From positions 310,001-374,000 of the forward strand of contig NZ_BEWM01000004.1 in NCBI RefSeq assembly GCF_002723935.1: DNA of 64,000 nucleotides, given 5' to 3'. Shown here one piece after another: positions 1 through 8,589 of the stretch. Source of the stretch: Gluconobacter cerinus (GTDB lineage: Bacteria > Pseudomonadota > Alphaproteobacteria > Acetobacterales > Acetobacteraceae). How positions within the stretch are numbered: the stretch's first letter is position 1; every line of letters starts with the position of its first letter. Under the pieces are notes generated by a model that was given only the letters and a program-made list of their open reading frames with translations, was not told the origin of the DNA and searched no databases. A program made the position numbers and the translations under genes.

Positions 1-1012
1 TTTCCGGGTCAGAGGCGGCACTGATGGCAGTCCCGTAAACGTCGATTGTGGCTTCAACGCCCTGTGTCAGTGCTGCGCCCTGCAAGGTTCGCCTCGCGCT
101 CGCAGTAAGGCGGCTAAGACCTTCATGAGTTGACGCCCGCAATTCAAGCTCGAGATAGGCATGGTCCGCAATGACGTTCCGCGTTCGGCCGGCCTGCAAA
201 AGCCCCACGTTAATTCGCGTGTCCGACTGGCCATCTCGGGGCAGGGCATAGAGACCGGGAATGGCTATTGCCGCAGCGAGAAGGGCGTTACGACCTTCTT
301 CCGGACACATGGCCGCATGCGCAGCTTGCCCCGTGAAGGTTACGTTCCATTTTTCGGCCCAGAGAAAGCCGTCTGCTGTCAAAGCAATCTGCCCACTCGG
401 TAACTGACAGCCGACATGGGTTGCGAGAAAAATGTCTACATCATCCAGAAGGCCGCTTGAGACTACAGGCTGCGCTCCTCGGCCACCTTCCTCTGCAGGC
501 TGGAAAATAAGCCTGAGTGTTCCTTTCCATTCGGCATTGGGATGCGACAGTTTTTCCGCAACTGCCAAGCCAATTGCCGTATGGCCATCGTGCCCGCATG
601 CGTGCATCCGACCTTCGCATTCGGATGCGAAGCCATCCACAACAGGACGATGGTTCCCGGATGCACTTTCGTGAACAGGGAGAGCATCCATGTCAAAGCG
701 AAGGGCCAGAACGGGGCCTGCACCACGCTTGATTTCTCCACAGACAGCGGTCTGCCCATCTGGCATTTTTTCGAGCCAGCAAGGGGCGGCCCCATTTGCT
801 AATGCTGCATTTTGGGCGGAATGAATATCCTCTTGCGACGGAAGTCCACGCACATCATCCATGCACATGATTTCGGGACCTACTCTGACAGAATATCCCA
901 GTTCTGTCAGACGCGCTGCGACGATCGAGGCAGTACGGTATTCCAGGAATGCCGTTTCAGGAAAGCTATGAAGATCGCGCCGCATGGCTATGACTTCAGA
1001 GGGAAATGTCAT
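1..1012 (-). CDS. AbgA-like M20 amidohydrolase (3' end cut by window edge)
   Basis: This minus-strand frame starts with ATG at 1012 and stays open to base 1, giving 337 codons of a family that usually runs about 430. Metallopeptidase M20/amidohydrolase signatures are visible: RFDMDALPV near residues 105-113, MHACGHDGHT at 136-145 and QPAEEG at 171-176, which supply the usual two-metal ligands and catalytic Glu. The stretch around HRPVVDGFAS resembles AbgA, a subunit of p-aminobenzoyl-glutamate hydrolase, more than ordinary hippurate hydrolases. The likely reaction is hydrolysis of an amide or N-acyl amino acid bond in the cytoplasm. The start overlaps the ade stop (TGATG), so it is the last visible gene of the purine operon and probably translationally coupled. 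The substrate is unknown; an N-acyl amino acid or a pterin/folate fragment is possible. Confidence 0.85.
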   Translation of the reverse strand, partial: MTFPSEVIAMRRDLHSFPETAFLEYRTASIVAARLTELGYSVRVGPEIMCMDDVRGLPSQEDIHSAQNAALANGAAPCWLEKMPDGQTAVCGEIKRGAGPVLALRFDMDALPVHESASGNHRPVVDGFASECEGRMHACGHDGHTAIGLAVAEKLSHPNAEWKGTLRLIFQPAEEGGRGAQPVVSSGLLDDVDIFLATHVGCQLPSGQIALTADGFLWAEKWNVTFTGQAAHAAMCPEEGRNALLAAAIAIPGLYALPRDGQSDTRINVGLLQAGRTRNVIADHAYLELELRASTHEGLSRLTASARRTLQGAALTQGVEATIDVYGTAISAASDPE

Positions 1013-2787
1013 CAAATGGTCTCCATGACCATGTTCGTGATGATTTCGCCTGTCATGCCGTCTGTAATGCCGAGATCTGTGACATGCGGTCCAGGATTAC
1101 AGGCGAGGGAAGCACCAGTCACAAGTTTGATCATGGCGGTCGGGCCGTCCCATGTCGTCGCTGCTGCGGCTGCATCACGTACTGCCGCAAATTGCTGACT
1201 GACAACATCCAGTTTTTCCGGAGATAGCAGCCCGCAGACAGGAAGTGGAACATGAGCGACAATTTGGCCATTTCGTGCAACGGCCATACCGCCGCCACTC
1301 GCTATAAGAGTATTGGCCACAAGCGCCATATCCTCGGGGTTTCGACCGAAAACTGCGAGGTTGTGACTGTCATGCAGGATGGTCGTTCCGATTGTAGCTG
1401 ACCAGTCTCCCCACCCTTCAAGAACTCCAAGCCCGGGGGCACTATTTTCTCCGTAACGATTAAAAACAGCCATCAGAGCGGTATCGGGCGGCAGCGTGAT
1501 GTGACCGTCTTTCACAGCGACGTCACGTTCTCCCCACTGGGTCGTCCGTGGAGTACGAACGGTCCGAATGCGGGCTTTGGAAGCATCAGGTACGGGCACT
1601 TGAAAATCTTCAGCTGTGACTAAAGAATGCTTCACGGTCTTGAGCGGGAGACCTGAAAGTTCGGCAGGAAGATCTGCCAGAAGTGTTCCGTGGGAGGCCG
1701 CATGGACGCCTGATGTGAACACTTCTAGCGGCGTGAAATCAGACAGGTTGTCGAAAATAACCAGATCAGCGCGGCGCCCAGCTGCCACCAAGCCGAGATC
1801 CCTACGTTCAAGGCGCATTGCTGCGTTAAGGGTGGCGCATCGCAGCACATCCAGCGGACGCATTCCCAGAGACACAAGGCATCTCAGGTGATGGACCATT
1901 CCGCCGCGGCGTGCCAAGTCATCCGGGAAGACATCGTCTGTGCAGAGGGTAACGGTTTGAGGAACGCAGCCCAGTTCCTGAAAAGCAGCAACGGCTTCAG
2001 GCAAAATATTTTCATGCGAAACACGCAGTTCCAGCGTCATGCCAGACCGGAGCTTTTCCAGAATATCGGCTTTGCTTGTCAGTTCGTGATCTGACTCAAT
2101 GCCTGCCGCCATGAAAGCTTGGAGATCCTGGCCCTTGAGGTTCCGGGCATGACCACACACAAATTTTTTACTGCTAAGGCCAGCACTGACGATGCTGCTC
2201 ATACGGGGTGAGCCATTGATGACGCCGCGCATGTCCATCACTTCAGCAACGCCAATAACTTCGGGCCAGGACAGCATTTCTGTCATGGCCGTAGCGTCAA
2301 AGGCTGCGCCTGACCGTTCCAGTCCCGGCGCAGATGGAACACAGGAGGGAGCTTCAACCAGAATGCGCAGAGGCAGGCCTTTGGTGGCTTCAATAGCCCA
2401 CCTGACCCCGGCCAGGCCGCTCACATTCCCGATTTCGTGCGGGTCCCAGCAAATGGTTGTCGTTCCTTGCGGAACTACGGTTTGCGCATAGACCCGGGGC
2501 GTGACCATCGAGCTCTCGATGTGCATGTGAGAGTCAATGAGGCCAGGCGCAATAACCGCGCCTGCGAGATCAAAAATTTTGAGAGCGTCGTTCCGCTGGC
2601 CAGTTGGATGGGTGCTGGCAATCAGCGGACCCACTAATCCAACATCGGCGTCACGAAGCTCTCCGGTAGCCACATCAGCAATTTTGCCATTCCGGAGCAG
2701 AACATCAAATGGAGCCCGACCAGCTGCGGCATCCACCGCGCGTCTGCGCAACTCAGGTGAGGTGAGAGGTACCGTTACATCAACCAT
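1012..2787 (-). CDS. ade: Adenine deaminase
   Basis: The 591-residue protein has the usual length for bacterial Ade and converts adenine to hypoxanthine plus ammonia in the cytoplasm. The amidohydrolase-superfamily metal motif is seen as GLIDSHMHIESSM at residues 82-94, followed by the family segment WDPHEIGNV. The Ade-specific C-terminal domain is present, including the IGTTILHDSHN region and the GGGMAV segment. The start overlaps the end of the nucleoside hydrolase gene by 8 bases, and the stop overlaps the downstream amidohydrolase start. In context it would deaminate adenine released in the periplasm and imported by the NCS2 permease. I see no truncation or missing metal ligand. Confidence 0.95.
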   Translation of the reverse strand: MVDVTVPLTSPELRRRAVDAAAGRAPFDVLLRNGKIADVATGELRDADVGLVGPLIASTHPTGQRNDALKIFDLAGAVIAPGLIDSHMHIESSMVTPRVYAQTVVPQGTTTICWDPHEIGNVSGLAGVRWAIEATKGLPLRILVEAPSCVPSAPGLERSGAAFDATAMTEMLSWPEVIGVAEVMDMRGVINGSPRMSSIVSAGLSSKKFVCGHARNLKGQDLQAFMAAGIESDHELTSKADILEKLRSGMTLELRVSHENILPEAVAAFQELGCVPQTVTLCTDDVFPDDLARRGGMVHHLRCLVSLGMRPLDVLRCATLNAAMRLERRDLGLVAAGRRADLVIFDNLSDFTPLEVFTSGVHAASHGTLLADLPAELSGLPLKTVKHSLVTAEDFQVPVPDASKARIRTVRTPRTTQWGERDVAVKDGHITLPPDTALMAVFNRYGENSAPGLGVLEGWGDWSATIGTTILHDSHNLAVFGRNPEDMALVANTLIASGGGMAVARNGQIVAHVPLPVCGLLSPEKLDVVSQQFAAVRDAAAAATTWDGPTAMIKLVTGASLACNPGPHVTDLGITDGMTGEIITNMVMETI

Positions 2788-3856
2788 GCGTATTCATCCG
2801 GTTGGCTGCATCGACAAACGTCTGAATGAAACGCGGCGTATCGACTGCTGTGACAATCTTGACGGGGCGCTCACCAATATGGGGGCGCGTGCTGTCAGGC
2901 CACACATGGGCATACCCGTAATTGGGGCCATGCGTCAGATCAACCGTCATGTAAGCCGTAACGCTTTGTGTAATCAGAGCGGGATCTACAGCGATCGCGG
3001 CAGCCAGTTCGTCCCACATGGGCTGCGGGTGGAAATAGTGCTTCAGGTAGTCTGACAGCGGTCCCGGACGCTGGGTCGCGCGATCGCGGATTTCTGGTGT
3101 CATACGAATGGGGTTGGCGACCGAACCCACGGAGATGACTTCCGGAAAGGGAGCTTCCAACGCGATGCTGGCAGCTTCAGGGTCAAACATGAAGTTAAAG
3201 TCGGTGTAGTAATCGGCGCTCTCTGTCACTTGGGAAAGATTGCCGTCCACGATGGCTCCCATGAAGACCAGCCTGCGGCAGAGCGATGCGAATTCAGGAT
3301 CAAGCTTGATGGCCAGAGCAATGTTTGTCATGGGACCAGCCGCAAGGACTGTGACCTCATGAGGATGTTCATGCACCTGTTTAATCAGGAAAAGTGCGGC
3401 AGTTTCCCGGGAGACAGCACGGGTCGGCTGTCCTTCTTTCAGGACTTTGACCGGAGGCTGGAGATCAGGAGCATTCCCGCGCCATGCACCTTTCCATGGC
3501 ATTTTCCCGTTGGATTTCTCCCATGCCAGAAGGCGTGGACGTGAATTAACCAACGGTTGGGTCGCACCCGGTACGACCGGGAGCTCTGCTGGAGCGGAGG
3601 CGACTTCCAGAAAGCGGGACAGATGGGCAACGGCCTCATTTTCCCAGCCATCTCCCACGACAACCGTAAACCCTAGAAGGGTTACTTTATCCGGCTGACC
3701 CAGTAGCGGAATGACCGACTGGATATTTGTTCCGCCTGGTCCGGCAAAATCATTGTCGATAATGACGTAATTCGGAGCAGATGCAGCGTGCGCGTGAATA
3801 GGTGCCAAGGCGGAGAGGCCAGCCAGAAGAACTGAAAGGCAAAGTCTGGGAAACAT
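2780..3856 (-). CDS. Exported nucleoside hydrolase with variant metal-binding motif
   Basis: This is a protein of 358 residues in the inosine/uridine nucleoside hydrolase family (PF01156), expected to split ribonucleosides into base and ribose. The ATG at 3856 is chosen because AGAGG lies 9 bases upstream and a clean Sec signal peptide follows (hydrophobic core, then AHA around residues 22-24), placing the enzyme in the periplasm. The canonical DTDPGxDDA motif is replaced by DNDFAGPGGT around residues 34-43, so the second acidic pair is lost. The family segments MTNIALA and DFNFMFDPEAA are kept, and a WDELAAA segment stands where HDPLAVA is usual. It would feed free adenine or hypoxanthine to the permease encoded just upstream. 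A related alphaproteobacterial subfamily with this variant may exist; activity is inferred. Confidence 0.85.
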   Translation of the reverse strand: MFPRLCLSVLLAGLSALAPIHAHAASAPNYVIIDNDFAGPGGTNIQSVIPLLGQPDKVTLLGFTVVVGDGWENEAVAHLSRFLEVASAPAELPVVPGATQPLVNSRPRLLAWEKSNGKMPWKGAWRGNAPDLQPPVKVLKEGQPTRAVSRETAALFLIKQVHEHPHEVTVLAAGPMTNIALAIKLDPEFASLCRRLVFMGAIVDGNLSQVTESADYYTDFNFMFDPEAASIALEAPFPEVISVGSVANPIRMTPEIRDRATQRPGPLSDYLKHYFHPQPMWDELAAAIAVDPALITQSVTAYMTVDLTHGPNYGYAHVWPDSTRPHIGERPVKIVTAVDTPRFIQTFVDAANRMNTHG

Positions 3857-3869
3857 GGGAGTTATCCTC

Positions 3870-5222
3870 TCAGCCATGGTGGCCGTGCATCTGGGCGGAA
3901 ACGACGAAGAACATGATGAAAATTACGCAAAGCCCCCACACAACTGGCGAAACGGCTCGGCCCCGGCCTGTGGCGAGAGCCATGGTCGCGTAGGAAAAGG
4001 TCCCTATGGCCATGCCGTTGATGAGGTTGCCTGTCAGGAGGGCAATGATGAACGTCAAAGCAGCAGGAGCGCTTTCTTTGAGATCTGACAGGTCCAGATG
4101 ACGAACGCCCTGGAACATCATCATTCCCACCATAAGAAGCGATGGCGCTGTTGCCTGCGGCGGAATGATCATGAACAGGGGCCAAAGGAAAAGTGCGGTG
4201 AAGAACCCTCCTGCTATCACCAATGCCGTCAGGCCTGTTCGGCCCCCGGCATGAACCCCTGTGATGGACTCTGAGTATACCGTTACGATGGACGTCCCCA
4301 GCATGGGGGCCAGAATACTGCCTGCTGCGTCCGTTATGAACGCCTCTCTGGCTCGAGGAATGCGACCGTCTTCGGACACCATTCCTGTAGCCGTAACAAC
4401 ACCCAGCAGGTTGGCAAGCGTTCCAAAGAGTTCAGTGCACAGGAAAAAGAACAGCATCGGCAGCACGTAGAAAATGTGATGCAGAAGGTAGAGCGGCTCA
4501 AGCTGAAACGCTGTCTCATGGGGCCAGCGAGGCAAGGCAAAAATATGCGCTGGCCAGGTGGTGATGGTTCCACCTTTCCCGTTGGGGAGGAATAGGCCCA
4601 CAATCGTTAGCGCAATGATCGAAATGATCAGAGATCCCGGTACCCGTCTGGCAACAAGGACAGGCGTGAGGATAAACCCAGCCAGTGTCATAAGCACTTT
4701 AGGGCTGGTAATCGGACCCATTGTGACGAACGTCGATGGGCTCGGCACGACAAACCCAGAGTTGCGCATTCCGATGAACATAATCACCAGACCGACCGCA
4801 ACCTGAATACCGATCCGAAGGGTGTCAGGAATGTCGTGGGCAATACGCTCGCGGATGCGCGTCAGGCTCATGACCATGAAAATCAGGCCGGTCAGGCAGA
4901 CGAGGGCGAGGGCAGCCTGCCAGGGAACGCCCATCTGTTTGACCAGAATGATTGCGAAGACGACGTTTGATCCCATGGCGGGCGCTACACCAAGGGGCAG
5001 ATTTGCCAGAAGGCCCATCAACGTCGTGCTGAAGACTGCAATCAGACATGTGGCACTCAGGACGCTTGCGCGGTCCATGCCAGCTTCTGCCATGATCATG
5101 GGATTGACTGCGACACAGTAGACCATGGCAGCGAAGGTTGTCAGGCCAGCGATGATCTCACGGCCAGCAGTTGTACCGCTGGCCGTGAGCCCGAAAAAAC
5201 GATCCAGACGGGCTTGAAGCAT
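3870..5222 (-). CDS. NCS2-family purine permease, AzgA-like
   Basis: The product is a 450-residue inner-membrane transporter with many hydrophobic segments, matching the AzgA/PbuG (adenine, guanine, hypoxanthine) branch of the NCS2 family. Family motifs include TFAAMVYCVAVNPMI near residues 28-42, the APAMGSNVVFA segment, and ESITGVHAGGRTGLTALV, which carries the conserved Glu-Ser and GGRTG. The start at 5222 is preferred over longer in-frame extensions, which would run into the upstream receptor gene. The receptor stop and this start are 4 bases apart. The next gene, the nucleoside hydrolase, has its own ribosome site. Purine base import is the most economical role given adenine deaminase two genes downstream. 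Confidence 0.92.
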   Translation of the reverse strand: MLQARLDRFFGLTASGTTAGREIIAGLTTFAAMVYCVAVNPMIMAEAGMDRASVLSATCLIAVFSTTLMGLLANLPLGVAPAMGSNVVFAIILVKQMGVPWQAALALVCLTGLIFMVMSLTRIRERIAHDIPDTLRIGIQVAVGLVIMFIGMRNSGFVVPSPSTFVTMGPITSPKVLMTLAGFILTPVLVARRVPGSLIISIIALTIVGLFLPNGKGGTITTWPAHIFALPRWPHETAFQLEPLYLLHHIFYVLPMLFFFLCTELFGTLANLLGVVTATGMVSEDGRIPRAREAFITDAAGSILAPMLGTSIVTVYSESITGVHAGGRTGLTALVIAGGFFTALFLWPLFMIIPPQATAPSLLMVGMMMFQGVRHLDLSDLKESAPAALTFIIALLTGNLINGMAIGTFSYATMALATGRGRAVSPVVWGLCVIFIMFFVVSAQMHGHHG

Positions 5223-5226
5223 CAGA

Positions 5227-7578
5227 TCAAAGGTCAATCTTGGCCGTGACCAGAGCCGCAAAGCTTCCGGCGACGTAGTATGTCGGTGAACCCTGCGATG
5301 CGATGGTGCTGCCATAGATCCCACGCGCTGCGCGTGAGGATGCGGCGACCCCGGCGACACCTGACAGGTACTTGTTATCGCCAACATTCATGAGGTTCAG
5401 CCTGATTTCCGGGTGTGTATGGAAGATCTTCGGAGCCCGATAGCCGAAGTTCATGTCTGCGTTGACATACCCTGGCATGGCCTGGTCATTCATGAAAGTT
5501 GAGAACTGTCGGCCTACGTACTTGACGGCAAATCCTGCGAAATATGTGCCGTCATCATAATCCAGTCCGACGGAAGCCTGCACACTTGGGCTACGCACAG
5601 CGGTTTTTCCGGCAGTGGGCAAGTAATCCGATCCCACCTGATAGTTGTTATCGATCGTCGCGTGCAGATATTCCGCCGAAACATATGGCCGCAGATGATG
5701 CCACGGGCGCAGTCCAAGTTCGATGTCTACACCGCGGGACGTTTGGCCGCCCGCGTTGATGTTCTGGGTGATCTGCGCGTTGTTAATCGTAACCTGCGTA
5801 GAAACCTGACGGTTGGTGAAGTTGTAATTGAAAAAGGTGATAGACCCACTCAGGATATCACCCTGATAACGGTATCCCAGCTCTTCCGAGATCGAATATT
5901 CGGTCTTCTGGGCAGGGTTCGCCTGCGTCGCCACTTTGCCGGTTGATGCACTGTACGTGTTGTAAAGCGCATTTAACGTCGGTGTACGGAAATTGGTCGC
6001 GACATCTGCAAAGATCTGGTTGTGACTGTCGATGCGATAACGCGCGCCAAGGTTTGGCGTTGCGACTGCCGCATTCATGCTGGTGCGATACTGCGCTCCG
6101 GGGAGGTAATTGTAACCAATACGGGTTACCATGGACTCCTTGATCCCCGCTTCAACGCGCAAACGGTTGTGCAGTGCGTTAAACGTGTCGCCGAAGAACA
6201 AGGTATTGACGCGGGTGATGGTCAGGTTGTCATAGCTGGCAAGACGCGTGCCATCGGATAGCTTCACATTCCCCAGATATCCCCAGACATTCGCCGGGCC
6301 ACCATTTTCTCCCACCGCGCTGTAGGGATTGACCATGCGCTGTCTGGACCAGTCAAACCAGTATCCAAAGACAAGAGTGTGCTTGCCCACCGTATAGTGC
6401 ACTTTGGAAACAAGGCCCGGACGATAGACGTAAGGCGTGCCGAATGGCGTATACATCATCACCTTGTCATTGGTGGTGCCGTTACCATTGAGGTCGATGC
6501 TGTATCTCTGCGTGCCGGAATAGATGGCGTTCTCAGACAGAAGAGATGCTGAGGCGATCGTGCCTGAGTTCCAGTAAAAATATGGGGTGAAATCAAAGCC
6601 AAGCTTGTCATTAACCACAATATTCTGTGGCGCACTCAGGATCAGGACCCGATATGGGCTCTGATGGAGTTTCCAGTATTTGGTGTCGGTCGGTGAAAAA
6701 TCTTCGGTGTAGTTGGCACCACGCCCATACTGCTGCCAAGCAGCCAAAGACGGGCTCAGATAAGCAACCTTCATGGAATCATCGAATGTCAGCGCCACGG
6801 TGCTGCGGCTTCCATTGACCCAGTCTTTGACCAGTTTTGCATCAATGTGCTGCTTGTGATCGTCACCGGCGCCGCGGAAGTGCGGTTCTTCAAGATGAGA
6901 CCAGGCCACGAAAGCCCGCATACCAGTGTTGCCAATGTCACCGCTCTGAAGCCGGACATATTCGCGGTGCGTATTGTAGGAGCCGAACGAGCCCGCAATC
7001 GTTGCACCCATTTTGTGTGACGGATCGATCAGGTTCATCGTCACGATCCCCCCAGATGCACCAATGACCGGGGAGTCCAGATTGGCAGAGCCCTGCTGCA
7101 TCGTCACTTCATTGAGGTTCTCGGAATCTACCCATTCCGTTGGGAACGCCATGTAAGACCCGATGTCGTTCAGAGGCGCGCCCTCAACAGTGAAGCCGAT
7201 CTGGTCACTGTTCATGCCACGGATCGTCATGTTGCCGCTGACCATGCCAAAGGGGTCAGCGCTTGCGACATTGGCGCCTGGCAAGTTACCCAGCAGTTTG
7301 AAGACGTTGGGAGTAGGAGCCTGCTTGGCGATGTAAGCCTGTGTGATCTCGCTGCGTGATTTCGTGCCGTTCTGAGGAACCATGCGGCCACCAGCAACGG
7401 ACTCTGCCGCCACCCGGATGACTTCAGGTCGGGAAGGAGCGGCTTTTACAGTCTTGCGCGTGGCTGGAGAATGGCGCTTCTCCCCGTCGTGTTTTGTATC
7501 TGCAACAGGAGCAGCGTAGGCTGCAACATAGAACATGTTGCCGATAAGGGCTGTACTCAGGAAGGTTGAAGCACGCAT
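5227..7578 (-). CDS. TonB-dependent outer-membrane receptor of the purine operon
   Basis: The 783-residue protein starts at ATG 7578, where a signal peptide (MRASTFLSTA onward, ending near AYAAP) begins; a longer upstream extension lacks one. A TonB box, PEVIRVAA, lies at residues 51-58. The plug domain follows, with the conserved MTIRGMNSDQIGF and SGGIVTM segments, then a 22-strand barrel ending in KIDL. It is the first gene of an operon encoding purine permease, periplasmic nucleoside hydrolase, adenine deaminase and amidohydrolase, so the likely ligand is a nucleoside, nucleotide or related purine compound. It is clearly paralogous to the receptor at 22639-25059, sharing AYIAKQAPTPN / DFIAKQSPSSN and the plug pattern. 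The ligand is inferred from context only. Confidence 0.93.
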   Translation of the reverse strand: MRASTFLSTALIGNMFYVAAYAAPVADTKHDGEKRHSPATRKTVKAAPSRPEVIRVAAESVAGGRMVPQNGTKSRSEITQAYIAKQAPTPNVFKLLGNLPGANVASADPFGMVSGNMTIRGMNSDQIGFTVEGAPLNDIGSYMAFPTEWVDSENLNEVTMQQGSANLDSPVIGASGGIVTMNLIDPSHKMGATIAGSFGSYNTHREYVRLQSGDIGNTGMRAFVAWSHLEEPHFRGAGDDHKQHIDAKLVKDWVNGSRSTVALTFDDSMKVAYLSPSLAAWQQYGRGANYTEDFSPTDTKYWKLHQSPYRVLILSAPQNIVVNDKLGFDFTPYFYWNSGTIASASLLSENAIYSGTQRYSIDLNGNGTTNDKVMMYTPFGTPYVYRPGLVSKVHYTVGKHTLVFGYWFDWSRQRMVNPYSAVGENGGPANVWGYLGNVKLSDGTRLASYDNLTITRVNTLFFGDTFNALHNRLRVEAGIKESMVTRIGYNYLPGAQYRTSMNAAVATPNLGARYRIDSHNQIFADVATNFRTPTLNALYNTYSASTGKVATQANPAQKTEYSISEELGYRYQGDILSGSITFFNYNFTNRQVSTQVTINNAQITQNINAGGQTSRGVDIELGLRPWHHLRPYVSAEYLHATIDNNYQVGSDYLPTAGKTAVRSPSVQASVGLDYDDGTYFAGFAVKYVGRQFSTFMNDQAMPGYVNADMNFGYRAPKIFHTHPEIRLNLMNVGDNKYLSGVAGVAASSRAARGIYGSTIASQGSPTYYVAGSFAALVTAKIDL

Positions 7579-7754
7579 GGAAGAAGCTCTCAAACACTGC
7601 GGAGACGCCAGAAAGGCACGAAAATCCTGCAGACTGGCCACAAAACAGTGACTGAATCGGCAAAGACGTATTAGGTTGTTATAAGACGTCTTGGTATCGG
7701 GTTTTGATGCGCTCTTCAATCCAAAAGTGAAACGTTTTCTGGAATTTTTTCTCT
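7579..7754. promoter_or_regulatory. Divergent promoter region with candidate GntR operators
   Basis: This 176-base gap separates the purine operon (minus) from the GntR regulator (plus). It holds a perfect 10-base palindrome AAGACGTCTT at 7683-7692 and a near copy AAGACGTATT at 7663-7672. Their centres are 20 bases apart, about two helical turns. Such paired sites between a regulator and its divergent target are typical operators. No strong sigma-70 boxes are obvious. Operator assignment is inference from position and symmetry. Confidence 0.5.
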
Positions 7755-8519
7755 ATGCGTAACGCCGTCTTCTCGTCAGCCCTCGATACGAATGGCCCGA
7801 CGCCGCTTTATCTTCAGGTCGGGCATCATATTTCCGGGCTGATTGGCAAGGACAGCCGTTTCATGGAGCGGCTTCCGTCCGAGGCTGAGCTGTGTCTGAT
7901 GTATGGCGTAAGTCGCATCACCATTCGGCAGGCGTTATCCTATCTTGCGGAGAGGGATGTTGTTGTCCGCCAGCACGGGCGCGGGACTTTTGTGGGGGCT
8001 TTGCATCGTCCGGGACGCCAGAAAACCATCCATTCCTTTTTCGAAATTCTGGCTGGCAAAGGCCTAAGCCCCGAGATGACGCTTCTGGACTATCAGATGC
8101 GTCGCCCACCAGAAGAGGTTGCCTCGGCTTTGTCGGTCAATGACGAGACATTGTTCATCCGGCGCGGCTATCGTTCTGACGAAGGGCCTCTAGGCGTGAC
8201 AGAAGTTTTTTACCCGGGACGGCTTGCACCACTCGTAACGCCAGAACTCGCAGCTTCCCTGACATCGACAGCAATCCTGCGGGATATTTTCAAGTTCCAG
8301 ATTGCTCATGCAGATATTTCCATCGGTCTGTCTTACGCGTCTCCGGATGTCGCTCAATGGCTCGATGTTTCCGAGAAATCCGCGCTGATGCGTATCAAGC
8401 GTGTGACAACATGCCTTGGAGAAGGTGTCTGTGAGTATAGCCGACTGCTCGTGACGGAAGGGACTGCGGATTTTCGTATCGGTGCGGATGGTGAGATGCT
8501 GAGCGAAGGCGTGCTGTGA
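7755..8519 (+). CDS. GntR/HutC-type transcriptional regulator with UTRA domain
   Basis: The 254-residue protein has an N-terminal winged helix-turn-helix (about residues 15-85) with LPSEAELCLMYGVSRITIRQ and the wing HGRGTFV, followed by a UTRA ligand-binding domain (about 100-245) rich in the typical FIRRGYRSDEGPLGVTE pattern. It belongs to the HutC subfamily, whose members sense small metabolites. It is transcribed divergently from the TonB receptor/purine operon, so it most likely represses that operon and is released by a purine or breakdown product. The ATG at 7755 has no strong ribosome-binding site, but the HTH needs a start in this area. The inducer is unknown. Confidence 0.92.
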   Translation: MRNAVFSSALDTNGPTPLYLQVGHHISGLIGKDSRFMERLPSEAELCLMYGVSRITIRQALSYLAERDVVVRQHGRGTFVGALHRPGRQKTIHSFFEILAGKGLSPEMTLLDYQMRRPPEEVASALSVNDETLFIRRGYRSDEGPLGVTEVFYPGRLAPLVTPELAASLTSTAILRDIFKFQIAHADISIGLSYASPDVAQWLDVSEKSALMRIKRVTTCLGEGVCEYSRLLVTEGTADFRIGADGEMLSEGVL

Positions 8520-8589
8520 GGGCAGGCCGAGGTCTGCTACGTAACAAACATATTGTGCATAGCGCATTGGCATTTGCTATGAATGTCTC

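Noticed and set aside
5223-5387. Upstream extension of the purine permease frame
   Set aside because: It overlaps the end of the receptor gene and does not resemble permease sequence; ATG 5222 begins the conserved N-terminus.
7579-7719. Upstream extension of the purine-operon receptor frame
   Set aside because: The added 47 residues precede a proper signal peptide and cover the likely promoter; ATG 7578 fits better.
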